Shown: piece by piece, positions 36,237-45,607 of the stretch
How the letters are laid out: every line of letters starts with the position of its first letter
Position numbering within the stretch: the first letter of the stretch is position 1
DNA from: Gemmatimonadota bacterium
GTDB lineage: Bacteria > Gemmatimonadota > Gemmatimonadetes > Gemmatimonadales > Gemmatimonadaceae
Assembly (NCBI GenBank): GCA_027622655.1
Contig: JAQBYI010000014.1
Location: 1 to 64,000, forward strand
Reading direction: 5' to 3'
DNA: 64,000 nucleotides
Made by a program: the position numbers and the translations under genes
The notes under the pieces: model-generated
The model's input: only the letters and a program-made list of their open reading frames with translations
Told to the model about the DNA's origin: nothing
Database searches by the model: none

Positions 36237-36788
36237 CTAGAAAATCGTCGGGTCGTACACGAGCACGACCGTTGAGCGTCGAGAGACACGTCCGTTTCGA
36301 TAGTCGAACGGCACCGTCACACTCTTCGACGTGTAGGTCCCCGCGAGGATGCGGAGTCCTTCACCGCCACGCTTGGGGTCGGGAACGAAACGAATGGCTG
36401 AGCCTTCGCGAATCCACGTGCCGTACACAGTCATGCGCTGCAACGGTTCCTGCGTCGTGGGCATGCCCTTGGCCGCCAACGTCTGGCGGTACTTCAGTGA
36501 TGCCCGGAACTCTCCGCCGGACTTCAGCGACATCACGAGTTCGTCGAACTCGATCAGGTATTGCGTGCCGGCGTCGTCGCTTGCGAGGTCGCGAACCGGG
36601 AGCTTCTTGCCGTCCATTCTCGTGGAAACGAACGACCCCATCGTGAGGCCGGTATCGGCGGCCGGGCTGGATGCTCGCGCTCCCTGCGCAGGCAGAGGCG
36701 CTTTCTGGGCGCTCGCACTTGAACCGACCACTACAGCTGCGACGGCGCAGGTCGCAGCGATTCGGCACAGCACACGGAAGGGATCCAT
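36237..36788 (-). CDS. Secreted protein of unknown function
   Basis: A 183-aa protein starting MDPFRVLCRIAATCAVAAVV with a signal peptide ending near SASAQ. The mature part is beta-rich: FDELVMSLKSGGEFRASLKY, GTWIREGSAIRFVPD and a C-terminal VTVPFDYRNGRVSRRSTVVLVY. It looks like a small lipocalin-like beta-barrel, but I cannot name a family. An ATG three nt earlier (36791) is equally possible. The 10-nt repeat at 36825-36887 lies directly upstream. Confidence 0.72.
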   Translation of the reverse strand: MDPFRVLCRIAATCAVAAVVVGSSASAQKAPLPAQGARASSPAADTGLTMGSFVSTRMDGKKLPVRDLASDDAGTQYLIEFDELVMSLKSGGEFRASLKYRQTLAAKGMPTTQEPLQRMTVYGTWIREGSAIRFVPDPKRGGEGLRILAGTYTSKSVTVPFDYRNGRVSRRSTVVLVYDPTIF

Positions 36789-36824
36789 CATCTTCAAACT
36801 AGCATCAGTAGACTCCGGAACTGC

Positions 36825-36887
36825 GCGTTCGGGCGCGTTCGGGCGCGTTCGGGCGCGTTCGGGCGCGTTCGGGCGCGTTCGGGCGCG
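36825..36887. repeat. 10-nt tandem repeat in a divergent promoter region
   Basis: Five perfect copies of gggcgcgttc (36831-36880), flanked by partial copies. They lie between the start of the minus-strand secreted protein gene (36788) and the plus-strand aminotransferase gene (37022). Translated products across this repeat are artefacts (NAPERARTRP-like). Confidence 0.96.
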
Positions 36888-37021
36888 CGAGGGCGTAGCA
36901 GGGCTTGAAGGTCGGCTGGCGGCCGACAGCAGAGCGCCCATTTCGAGTAACCGGCAACTGGCGGCGCATCAGTCGCGCGACGCACCTTTGGTTGAGTCCA
37001 ACGCGAATCAGCGCCGCCATC

Positions 37022-38365
37022 GTGTACCGCTATCCCGAATCCCACGTCTTCTACCGGAAGTTGACCCGGACGTTTCCGCTTATGGTGCGGGGCGACGGGT
37101 GCTGGCTCGAGGACGATGCGGGGAAGCGCTATCTCGACGGTTCGGGCGGCGCGTTTGTCGCCAATGTTGGCCACGGCGTTGTGGAAATCGCCGGGGCAAT
37201 GGCCGCTCAGGCCTCACGACTGGCGTACGTGACCGGCGCGTGGTGCACCAACGAGGCGGTCGAGGAGTTCGCGACCATGCTCGCGGCGCGCGTCCCCGGT
37301 GATCTCGAGTATGTGTATCCGCTGGGTTCGGGATCGGAGGCAATCGAAGCCGCTCTCAAGTTGGCTCGGCAGTACTGGGTGGAGCGGGGCCGAGGTGACA
37401 AGCACAAGGTCCTTTCCCTCACTCCGGGATATCACGGCAACACGCTCCTCGCGCTTTCGGCGTCGGCGCGGGAGCACTACCGAACACTGTTCAGCGAGTG
37501 GCTCGTGCAGGTGCCGGCCGTGCCGGCGCCGTATTCGTATCGCTGTGCGTGTCGTGGCGCCGAACCGCGATGCGGCGCGTGTACCGGCGATGCACTGGAG
37601 ACAGTGATCCTCGCGCACGGAGCCGAATCAATCGCCGCATTCGTCGCCGAGCCGGTGGGTGGTTCATCGACGGGCGCTTCGGTGCCGGACGACGGATACT
37701 TCCGCCGCGTTCGCGAGATCTGCGATCGGCATGAAATCCTGTTCGTCGCCGACGAGGTGCTGTGCGGTGCGGGGCGCACTGGCCGGTTCACGGCGATCGA
37801 ACGATTTGGCGTCGTGCCCGATCTGATGGTTGTCGGGAAGGGAATCAGCGGTGGATACGCTGCGCTGTCGGCCGTGATCGCACCCGCCCGAATCGTCGAT
37901 GTGCTTGCCGACGGAAGTGGCGCGCTTCAGCACGCGCAGACGTACTCGCACCACGCGGTGGCGTGTGCGGCAGGCGTGGCCACGCTGCGGTACCTCGACG
38001 AACACCGACTCGTGGAGCGCTGCGCCGGAATGGCCGACCGATTCCACTCGAAGCTCTCCACATTGACGGCACTGCCGTGCGTTGGCGACGTTCGGGGTAC
38101 GGGTTTGCTGGCGGGCATCGAGCTCGTCGCGGATCGTGACTCACGCGCGCCGTTCCCGAGGTCGCGAAAGTTCGCGGAGCGCGTCACAGAGTGCGCGCTT
38201 GAGGCAGGGCTGATCGTGTGGCCGAACGTCGGACAGTCGGTGGGCAGTGACGGCGATGTCATCATGCTGGCGCCGCCGTTCATCATCAACGATGACGAGA
38301 TCGGCGAGATCGTGCGGCGGATTGCGGTCGCCATCGAACGTACTGCAGCGGAGGTGGGAGGATGA
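37022..38365 (+). CDS. Class III PLP-dependent aminotransferase (first of pair)
   Basis: A 447-aa omega-aminotransferase-type protein. Features are GDGCWLEDDAGKRYLDGSGG, GSGSEAIEAALKLAR, TPGYHGNT, FVADEVLCGAGRTGRF and VVGKGISGGY with PLP-binding Lys273. A four-Cys cluster, Cys175-Cys177-Cys184-Cys187 (CxC...CxxC), sits at the position where some GABA aminotransferases carry Fe-S ligands. The GTG at 37022 gives a normal length; upstream in-frame sequence runs through a repeat-flanked region. The 3' end overlaps the next aminotransferase by ATGA. The amine substrate is unknown. Confidence 0.88.
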   Translation: MYRYPESHVFYRKLTRTFPLMVRGDGCWLEDDAGKRYLDGSGGAFVANVGHGVVEIAGAMAAQASRLAYVTGAWCTNEAVEEFATMLAARVPGDLEYVYPLGSGSEAIEAALKLARQYWVERGRGDKHKVLSLTPGYHGNTLLALSASAREHYRTLFSEWLVQVPAVPAPYSYRCACRGAEPRCGACTGDALETVILAHGAESIAAFVAEPVGGSSTGASVPDDGYFRRVREICDRHEILFVADEVLCGAGRTGRFTAIERFGVVPDLMVVGKGISGGYAALSAVIAPARIVDVLADGSGALQHAQTYSHHAVACAAGVATLRYLDEHRLVERCAGMADRFHSKLSTLTALPCVGDVRGTGLLAGIELVADRDSRAPFPRSRKFAERVTECALEAGLIVWPNVGQSVGSDGDVIMLAPPFIINDDEIGEIVRRIAVAIERTAAEVGG

Positions 38366-39777
38366 GCGCCAAGAGTGCGAAAGGAGCCGGCAAAAAGGCA
38401 GCCGGTGCGAAGGGAAATGGTACGAACGAATCCGGAAAGAACCCGCGCGACTACCCGCGCATTCGCAGCGCGCTGCCGGGGCCGCGTGGCCTCGCGATCA
38501 TTGCGCGCGACGAGGCGTGGACTTCGAGCTGCTACATCAAGGAATACCCGCTCGTCATTGAACGTGGCGAAGGCGTGATGGTCGAGGACGCAGACGGCAA
38601 CCGATTCCTCGATTTCATGGCTGGGATCGCCGTCTCGACCACTGGATACGGGCATCCGGTTGTTGTGAAGGCGGTGCAGGATGCGGCCGCAAAATTTCTC
38701 CACATCTGCGGGTCGGATTTCTACTACGAAAGCATGGCCGTACTCGCGGAGCGGCTCGCGAAACTCGCCCCGGGCAGTTCGCCAAAGAAGGTGTTTCTGT
38801 CCAACTCGGGGACGGAAGCCGTGGAAGGGGCAATCAAGCTGGCACGGTATGCGACGCGGCGAACGGCGATCATTGCCTTCAAGGGCGCGTTCCACGGACG
38901 CACCACAGGCGCCATTTCACTGACGTCAAGCAAGGCGCGGCAGCACGCCGGATTCGGCCCGCTGCTCCCCGATGTGCACCATGTGCCGTACGGATACTGC
39001 TTTCGCTGCGAATACGGTCGGACCTTTCCGTCGTGCAACCTGTTCTGTGTTGACGCAATCGAGCGAGACCTCTTGTCGCGGCATCTCGACCCGCGCGACG
39101 TCGCGGCCATCTTCGTCGAGCCGATTTTGGGAGAAGGCGGCTATGTCGTGCCGCCGGCCGGCTGGCTTGCTGCGCTTCGCGCGCTTTGCGACAAGCACGG
39201 CATCCTGCTCGTCTTCGACGAAATCCAGAGTGGCGTTGGGCGTACCGGGAAAATGTTTGCCGCCGAGCACGACGATGTTGAGCCCGACATCGTGCTCGTC
39301 GCCAAGGGCCTCGCCTCGGGAATGCCGATTGGCGCAATGATCGCCAAGGCCAGCGTGTCGACTTGGAAGAGTGGCGCGCATGGTTCGACTTTTGGCGGCA
39401 ATCCCGTGTGCTGCGCGGCGGCGCTGGCGACGCTCGACTTGGTGGAGGGCGGCCTGATGAAGAACGCCGTGGCAATGGGTACACGAATGATGGACGGCCT
39501 GCGCGCCATCGCGGCGCGTCACGAGAACGTTGGCGATGTCCGTGGACGCGGCCTGATGATCGGCGTTGATTTCGTACGCGATCGCGCGACGCGGGAACCC
39601 CATCCGGATCTTTCCAGCGCTGTGGAACTGGCAGCGTTCCGGAGGGGGCTGCTTGTTCTGTCGTGCGGCAAGAGCACAATTCGCATCGCGCCACCGCTCG
39701 TCATTGATGCCCAGGATGTGGATGTCGGCCTCGGTCTCTTCGAGGAGGCTATCGCCGAGGCGGAAGCTTCAGCATGA
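38362..39777 (+). CDS. Class III PLP-dependent aminotransferase (second of pair, GabT-like)
   Basis: A 471-aa protein beginning with a Lys/Ala/Gly-rich tail of about 30 residues, unusual for the family. Then come YPRIRSALPGPRG, GNRFLDFMAGIAVSTTGYGHP, SNSGTEAVEGAIKLAR, FKGAFHGRT, LLVFDEIQSGVGRTGKM and VLVAKGLASGMP with PLP Lys315. It carries its own Cys cluster, Cys213, Cys216, Cys225 and Cys229 (FRCEYGRTFPSC). The likely reaction is conversion of an omega-amino acid such as GABA or beta-amino acid to a semialdehyde with 2-oxoglutarate or pyruvate as acceptor. Confidence 0.9.
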   Translation: MSAKSAKGAGKKAAGAKGNGTNESGKNPRDYPRIRSALPGPRGLAIIARDEAWTSSCYIKEYPLVIERGEGVMVEDADGNRFLDFMAGIAVSTTGYGHPVVVKAVQDAAAKFLHICGSDFYYESMAVLAERLAKLAPGSSPKKVFLSNSGTEAVEGAIKLARYATRRTAIIAFKGAFHGRTTGAISLTSSKARQHAGFGPLLPDVHHVPYGYCFRCEYGRTFPSCNLFCVDAIERDLLSRHLDPRDVAAIFVEPILGEGGYVVPPAGWLAALRALCDKHGILLVFDEIQSGVGRTGKMFAAEHDDVEPDIVLVAKGLASGMPIGAMIAKASVSTWKSGAHGSTFGGNPVCCAAALATLDLVEGGLMKNAVAMGTRMMDGLRAIAARHENVGDVRGRGLMIGVDFVRDRATREPHPDLSSAVELAAFRRGLLVLSCGKSTIRIAPPLVIDAQDVDVGLGLFEEAIAEAEASA

Positions 39778-39817
39778 GTCACGGCGCCGGCTGCATTGCC
39801 TTCGCGGGATGCGCGCG

Positions 39818-40738
39818 ATGAACGCACCGGCGACAACGGCAAAGGTCGTGTCGATGCGAGACGCAATTGCGGCGAACGTTCACGACGGTGACACGGTCGT
39901 CATCGAGGGATTCACCCACCTGATCTGCTTCGCTGCCGCGCACGAGATCATCCGGCAGCGGCGGCGCGATCTGACGCTCTGTCGGCTCACTCCCGATCTC
40001 GTGTACGACCAGATGATTGCGGCGGGTTGCGCCCGCAAGCTCGTGTTCAGTTGGGCGGGGAATCCCGGTGCGGGATCGCTGCACGCGTTTCGTCGCGCCG
40101 TGGAGAGAGGCGACCCGCCCCTGGAAATCGAGGAGTACTCGCATTTCGGAATGGTCTCGCGGTTTTCCGCAGGCGCCGCACGGCTTCCGTTCTGGCCGAT
40201 GCGGTCATACGCGGGCACCGACCTCCCCACCGCCAACGCAAATATCCGCACGGTACTGTGTCCCTTCACGGGTGAACGACTGGCTGCCGTTCCGGCGCTC
40301 AATCCTGACGTGACGATAGTTCACGTCCAGCGCGCGGATGCGCAGGGTAATGCCCAAGTGTGGGGACTGCTCGGCGTGCAGAAGGAGGCCGCGTTTGCGT
40401 CGCAGCGCGTCGTCGTTGTCACCGAAGAACTCGTCGACGAATCGGTGATTCGCGGCGATCCGAACCGCACACTCATTCCGGGAATGATCGTTGATGCGGT
40501 GGTCGTCGAGCCGTGGGGCGCCCATCCGTCGTTCGCGCAGGGTCATTATGATCGCGACAACGACTTCTATGTGGCGTGGGAGCCGATTTCCCGCGACCCG
40601 GCAAAGCTGCGCGCCTATCTCGCCGAGTTCGTATTTGGTGTCGCCGATCGCGCGGAGTATTGCGCCCTCCAGCCGGGATTGCAGGATCGCCTGCGCGCGA
40701 CCGAACGAATGAGCGGTCGGGTGAACTATGGGTTCTGA
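39818..40738 (+). CDS. CoA-transferase family I, subunit A
   Basis: A 306-aa glutaconate/IpdA-like CoA-transferase alpha subunit. It shows MRDAIAANVHDGDTVVIEGF, the AAAHEIIRQRRRDLTLCRLT run and WAGNPGAGSLHAFRRAVE. An alternative ATG lies at 39809. It is 40 nt after the aminotransferase and overlaps subunit B by 11 nt, so both are made together. The pair would move CoA between an acyl-CoA and a carboxylic acid; the acid is unknown. Confidence 0.88.
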   Translation: MNAPATTAKVVSMRDAIAANVHDGDTVVIEGFTHLICFAAAHEIIRQRRRDLTLCRLTPDLVYDQMIAAGCARKLVFSWAGNPGAGSLHAFRRAVERGDPPLEIEEYSHFGMVSRFSAGAARLPFWPMRSYAGTDLPTANANIRTVLCPFTGERLAAVPALNPDVTIVHVQRADAQGNAQVWGLLGVQKEAAFASQRVVVVTEELVDESVIRGDPNRTLIPGMIVDAVVVEPWGAHPSFAQGHYDRDNDFYVAWEPISRDPAKLRAYLAEFVFGVADRAEYCALQPGLQDRLRATERMSGRVNYGF

Positions 40739-41495
40739 ATACTCGCCGCAGGAAATGATGGCGTGCGTTGCCGCTCGTGAATTGCGCGACGGCGAGGTCG
40801 TGTTTGTCGGCATCGGGCTTCCGAATCTCGCGTGCAATCTCGCACGTGCACTTCACGCGCCGAATCTCACGCTGATCTACGAATCCGGCGCCGTGGGCGC
40901 AGTGCCCGAACGACTCCCGCTTTCGATCGGCGACCCGACGCTCGTCACGGGCTCATTGATGGTCTGCTCGATGGCAGACGTGTTTCAGTGCTTTCTTCAG
41001 GGCGGCCGAATCGAGGTCGGTTTCCTCGGCGGCGCGCAGATAGATAGGTGGGGCAACATCAACACGACCGTGATCGGTTCCTACGACAAGCCGCAGGTCC
41101 GGCTGCCGGGAAGCGGCGGCGCGGCGGAGATCGCCGCGCACGCGAAGCGCACCGTGCTGGTCAGCATGCTGAGCCCTCGCGCGTTTCCCGAGGCCGTGGA
41201 TTTCATCACGAGTCCCGGGCACAAGTGTCGCGGCAAGTCGCGAACGGAACTCGGCATGTCGGGGAGCGGGCCCGTGACAGTGATTACCGACCATGCCATC
41301 CTCGAGGTTGAGGAGGGAACCGGCGAGTTGGTGCTCGCCGCGCTCTACCCGACCTCCACCGAATCCGGCGTACGTGAGCGTGTCGGGTGGGAGCTCCGCT
41401 CGAATCCGTCGCTCGCCTCCGTGGCGGCACCGACGGCCCACGAACTGGAACTGCTGCGTACCGTGATTGATCCGAATCGGCGCTTCCTCGCGTGA
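40728..41495 (+). CDS. CoA-transferase family I, subunit B
   Basis: A 255-aa beta subunit with GIGLPNLACNLARAL and YESGAVGAVPERLPL, the latter holding the catalytic Glu of family I enzymes (usually SENG). FLGGAQIDRWGNINTTVIG is also conserved. The layout resembles glutaconate or IpdAB-type transferases. It follows subunit A with an 11-nt overlap and precedes the M28 peptidase gene by 35 nt. Confidence 0.9.
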   Translation: MGSEYSPQEMMACVAARELRDGEVVFVGIGLPNLACNLARALHAPNLTLIYESGAVGAVPERLPLSIGDPTLVTGSLMVCSMADVFQCFLQGGRIEVGFLGGAQIDRWGNINTTVIGSYDKPQVRLPGSGGAAEIAAHAKRTVLVSMLSPRAFPEAVDFITSPGHKCRGKSRTELGMSGSGPVTVITDHAILEVEEGTGELVLAALYPTSTESGVRERVGWELRSNPSLASVAAPTAHELELLRTVIDPNRRFLA

Positions 41496-41530
41496 TGGCG
41501 CGCAACGGTGAACTTCACAAGGGAGACGTC

Positions 41531-43681
41531 ATGAGAGGTTTCGTGATCCGCGTATGGCCTGTTGCGGCGCTTTTCGCAGGCGCGGTGGCGCTCGTCGCCT
41601 TCCGCCAATCCCAATCCACGCCGCCGATTCGCGGTTTTTCGACTGCTAGCGCGGCGCGCGAGCACGCGCTGGAAAGCCGATTCGCGGCGATGCTGAGCCG
41701 CGATTCGACCGGGAAGTATTTCCGCGAACAGACGGCGGTGCCGCACCCAGCAGGGACCGATGCGAATCGTGCGCTCGCTGAGCGCATGGTTGTGCAGTTG
41801 AGGGGTTTCGGGTGGGAAGACGTTCGCTTGCGCCGCTACGACGTGCTGATGCCGTTTCCGGAGCAGGTCAGCGTGACGATGACCGCGCCGTCGCGCTACG
41901 AAGCCACCCTTCGCGAGGACGTGTACCCGCAGGACCCCGACACGCGGGCCGATCCCGGGCTGACGTATCTGGGGATGTCGGCATCCGGCGACGTGACCGG
42001 CGAGTTGATCTACGCGAACAGCGGAAACCCGGCGGACTACGACTGGCTCGAGTCACAGGGCGTGAGCGTTCGCGGAAAGATCGCGATCGTGCGCTACTCA
42101 AACCCGTACAGCTACCGTGGGTTCAAGGCGCTCACCGCGGAGCAGCGCGGACTCAGGGCGCTCATCATCTACTCGGATCCTCAGGAGGACGGCTACCGAA
42201 AAGGGCTGACGTTCCCGGACGGGCCGTGGGGCCCGGAGAGCCACATACAGCGGGGTTCCATCACGTACGACTTCATTCAGGCGGGCGACCCGCTGACGCC
42301 CGGTTGGGCATCAGTTCCAGGCGCGCGGCGCCTGGAGGTCGCCGAGTCGCGCTCCGTTCCCAAAATCATCATGGTCCCGATCTCGGCGCGCGACGCGACG
42401 CCGCTGCTGCGCGCGCTGGCCGGGCCCGTGGCGCCGGCTGGGTGGCAAGGCGCGCTACCGTTTACGTACCGCGTCGGCGCCGGCCCGGCGACGGTTCGCG
42501 TCAACGTGCAGATGGATGGACGGGTGCGTGCGATCTACGATGTTGAAGCCCGCATCAACGGCAGCGAGTTGCCGGATGAGCTCGTTGTGATCGGCAACCA
42601 CCACGACGCGTGGGTATACGGGGGCGTTGATCCGAGCAGCGGCACAGCCACGCAGCTCGAACTGGCGCGCGCACTCGGCGCTCTTGCGCGCGAGGGCCGG
42701 CGGCCGCGGCGCACGATCGTCTTCACGAGTTGGGACGCCGAAGAGTGGCACCTGACCGGTTCCACCGAGTGGGGCGAGGAACTCGCCGACACGTTGCGGC
42801 AGTACGCGGTGGCATACCTCAACGTCGACGGATCAACGAGCGGTTCGAATTTCGGAGCGAGCGCAGTGGCGAGTCTCAATCAACTGATCGTCGAGTCCGC
42901 ACGAGACGTGCCCGATCCGGACGGAAAGGGGAGCGTGCTCGACGCGTGGGCGCGACACACGTGGGCCGGTGACACGTCGGAGCGCCGCGATTCGCTCACG
43001 CTCGTTACCAACAAGCTCGGAAGCGGATCGGACTACACCGTCTTCCTCAATTTTCTGGGGATCCCCGTCGTGGACATGGCGTTCGGCGGACCGTACGGCG
43101 TCTATCACTCCATCTATGACAACTACTACTGGATGACGAAGTACGGCGACCCTGGCTTCCGCTACATGACGACGATGGCCGACCTCTGGGGTCGCATGAC
43201 GCTGCGCCTCGCCAACGCCGATGTGCTCCCCTTCGATTTCGTTTCGTATGCCGATCAGGTTGCCGGATTCCTGACCGAACTGGAGGCCGTACCCGGGGTG
43301 AAGGAAAGGCTCGCACTGGACGCGGCTCGCGCGGCAACCCTGGTGTGGCACCGCGCCGCGGTGGACGCCGATGCGACCGCTCGCCGGGTGATGGCCGCGC
43401 CGCCAGGAGGCGCCCGAAATGCATCGCTCTCGGCGCTCAATGAAGCGCTGAGACTGGTCGAACGTGAGTGGATTCTCGCGGACGGAATTCCCGGCCGTCC
43501 GTGGTTCAAGCACGTTCTGTACGCACCGAAATACACATACGCGGCACTCGAACTTCCGGGCGTGCGCGAGGCCGTTGACGCGGGTAACTGGCCAGTGGCA
43601 GTGCGCGAACTGGAGCGCCTGACGGTCCGGATTGCAGCAGTGGCTGCGGCCGTTCAACGCGCGGCCGATCTAAGGCGTTGA
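41531..43681 (+). CDS. Secreted PSMA-like M28 peptidase (glutamate carboxypeptidase II family)
   Basis: A 716-aa protein. The ATG at 41531 has a strong GGGAG site 7 nt upstream, so the longer in-frame start is rejected. A signal anchor (VWPVAALFAGAVALVAF) is followed by a PA-like insert (KIAIVRYSNPYSYRGFKAL), the peptidase core with zinc-site NHHDAWVYGGVDPSSG (about residues 356-371), DAEEWHLTGSTEWGEE, and a C-terminal dimerisation domain. Domain order matches transferrin-receptor/PSMA relatives that cleave C-terminal acidic residues. Adjacent enzymes may process the released amino acids. Confidence 0.92.
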   Translation: MRGFVIRVWPVAALFAGAVALVAFRQSQSTPPIRGFSTASAAREHALESRFAAMLSRDSTGKYFREQTAVPHPAGTDANRALAERMVVQLRGFGWEDVRLRRYDVLMPFPEQVSVTMTAPSRYEATLREDVYPQDPDTRADPGLTYLGMSASGDVTGELIYANSGNPADYDWLESQGVSVRGKIAIVRYSNPYSYRGFKALTAEQRGLRALIIYSDPQEDGYRKGLTFPDGPWGPESHIQRGSITYDFIQAGDPLTPGWASVPGARRLEVAESRSVPKIIMVPISARDATPLLRALAGPVAPAGWQGALPFTYRVGAGPATVRVNVQMDGRVRAIYDVEARINGSELPDELVVIGNHHDAWVYGGVDPSSGTATQLELARALGALAREGRRPRRTIVFTSWDAEEWHLTGSTEWGEELADTLRQYAVAYLNVDGSTSGSNFGASAVASLNQLIVESARDVPDPDGKGSVLDAWARHTWAGDTSERRDSLTLVTNKLGSGSDYTVFLNFLGIPVVDMAFGGPYGVYHSIYDNYYWMTKYGDPGFRYMTTMADLWGRMTLRLANADVLPFDFVSYADQVAGFLTELEAVPGVKERLALDAARAATLVWHRAAVDADATARRVMAAPPGGARNASLSALNEALRLVEREWILADGIPGRPWFKHVLYAPKYTYAALELPGVREAVDAGNWPVAVRELERLTVRIAAVAAAVQRAADLRR

Positions 43682-43728
43682 CCCGCTGCTGATCGGCGCG
43701 GCCGCGACGAGTTCGTTGCCGGCGGGAG

Positions 43729-45441
43729 CTATTTCAGCGGCGGCGCGAGCGGGGTACTCATACGCGCTAGGTCGCTGAGCAGCGCCGCCGGGGTGAACGG
43801 GCGTCCGAGAAAATCACTGATGACGTCGCGCGCAGGCCGCTCGCCCCCGAATCGATACAGCCGCTCGCTGACGTCTGCGTACCAGCCGGGATCTCCGCGC
43901 GTCCAGTCGCCACGTTGTGCAAGCAGAGTCGCGCGGATGTCGGCGACGATCATCGCACCGAGCGCGTAGTTCAACATGTAGCCGGGCGAGTCAATCAACT
44001 GTCCGCGCATCGCCCACCACGATAATTCCGGATGCGGCACGACATGCAGGTAGTGCTGCGTGATGTCGGTCCACACTGCGTTCGGATCAAGGCGCGGGTT
44101 CGCGTAGACACGCAGTTCGAACAACGCCCAGGCCACGTCGAGCACCACGGCCGAATACTTCGCTCGGAGGCCGTCACGCACGGTCGCCGAGTCCCCGAGC
44201 CAATGCTGCTGCCATGCCGGCTCGAAAGCGTCGAGTGCGAGTAGATCGCCAACCGCTTCGGTCCACGTATCACTGTCGGGCCAGTCGTCAAACGCGGGGC
44301 GCGTGCGGATTGCCGCGACGTGCACGGCATGGCCGGTCTCGTGCATCATCTCGCCCAGATTGCCGAATCCGCCGGTGGTGTACGTCGCAAATATCCATGG
44401 CTCACCACTGGTCCATCCGTTCGCCGTCCAGCGGGGGCGTTCGCCAAACGTGGTGTAGGCGACAGCGGTTTTGCCCGGTCGAGGATCCAGGTCAAATCGC
44501 ACATTGAGCGCAGGCAGGTCGGCGCCGAGGGCTGCAAAGTACCGAGCATTGATATCGCTGAGCTGCGCGAGCGTAACGCGGTCCGTGAGGCGGCGGTCCG
44601 CCGCGCCGGCGGTGTATCGAAAATCCCACGGCTCAAGTTCGGGTCCGGCCGTCGCGTCGCGCCACGCCTCGAGCACCGAGACGAGCCACCGTTCAATGGA
44701 GTCCGCTGGGACACCTAGCAGCCGCGACGTTGTCACGACGGGCGAGTTGCCCGCGCGCCACTGCGCAGCCCGCCCCGGAAGCAGGACTCGGAAGGGACTG
44801 CTTGGCCCGCCGTCACCGTTGACGCTGCGCCACACGGTGTCGAGTGCCATGAAGAACTCGCGTCGGCGCGCCTCGTCGGGCTCGCGGTCGAGGCGCCCAA
44901 AAACAGTCAGCCGGTCGTACGTCGAGTCGCCCACGCGAACATTGCGCGCGGCAAGGCCGTAGCATGCGACCACTCGTGCGCGAAGGGTCGCCCCCGAATC
45001 GACTCGGGCGAGCGCGCGCGCGTCGTAATCGCAAGTCGGCTGAGCGCCAGAGTCGGTCGCATCCGATGCGGTAAACGTGAACCCACTCACCACTCGCTTA
45101 CGCATCGCGGCCAGCGCGTTCCGGTCGTCAGTGCCCAGGCTGTCTTCGCGTGTCGCGGCGAGCGCGTCGGCAAAGGTCGCACGCGCCGAGTCGAGTTGCC
45201 TTTCGAGGTCTTGGAGTGGCACGCCACGCGGACTCCGCTCGGCGCCGAGGCTTCGCGTAACGTCCACTTGGTCCGCGATGTCGCGCACGTCGAGAAACTG
45301 CTGCTCCAGAGGCGCGAGAACCGACCGCGTCCAGTCCGGCGTCGGCTGAGGCGGGGCCGGGGTCGTGCATGACACCAGCCACAGGGCGGCGACAAGGGTC
45401 AGCGGTGCCTGCGCGGCCTTCGGCGGTCGGAGGGTAGCCAT
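43729..45441 (-). CDS. Secreted M3/M2-like zinc dipeptidase (gluzincin)
   Basis: A 570-aa lipoprotein (LVAALWLVSCTTP; Cys as lipidation site). The active site is MMHETGHAVH, an HExxH motif, and a later Glu in WTEAVGDLLAL probably is the third zinc ligand. The long helical N-terminal half (DLERQLDSARATFADALAAT) and the C-terminal GYMLNYALGAMIVADIR match the helical clan of M2/M3 peptidyl-dipeptidases. The gene is divergent from the M23 protein gene. The start at 45441 is chosen because it precedes the lipoprotein signal. Confidence 0.83.
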   Translation of the reverse strand: MATLRPPKAAQAPLTLVAALWLVSCTTPAPPQPTPDWTRSVLAPLEQQFLDVRDIADQVDVTRSLGAERSPRGVPLQDLERQLDSARATFADALAATREDSLGTDDRNALAAMRKRVVSGFTFTASDATDSGAQPTCDYDARALARVDSGATLRARVVACYGLAARNVRVGDSTYDRLTVFGRLDREPDEARRREFFMALDTVWRSVNGDGGPSSPFRVLLPGRAAQWRAGNSPVVTTSRLLGVPADSIERWLVSVLEAWRDATAGPELEPWDFRYTAGAADRRLTDRVTLAQLSDINARYFAALGADLPALNVRFDLDPRPGKTAVAYTTFGERPRWTANGWTSGEPWIFATYTTGGFGNLGEMMHETGHAVHVAAIRTRPAFDDWPDSDTWTEAVGDLLALDAFEPAWQQHWLGDSATVRDGLRAKYSAVVLDVAWALFELRVYANPRLDPNAVWTDITQHYLHVVPHPELSWWAMRGQLIDSPGYMLNYALGAMIVADIRATLLAQRGDWTRGDPGWYADVSERLYRFGGERPARDVISDFLGRPFTPAALLSDLARMSTPLAPPLK

Positions 45442-45607
45442 AGGATCCAAGCTAACGCGGCCGGCCGGCGGGCCTACCTCCGAGTGACCCAACCACGTCC
45501 AGTTTCGTCAGAACGGTACCGGATACCGCCTCGATTGGCGAAATTCCATACATTGTAGGTGCCAGTCCGGTGGGTCCGCGGGCTGGACGTGCTACTGAGC
45601 CCGCGGT

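Noticed and set aside
36794-37174. Minus-strand frame with NAPERARTRP repeats
   Set aside because: It is the 10-nt DNA repeat read as protein and overlaps the aminotransferase gene.
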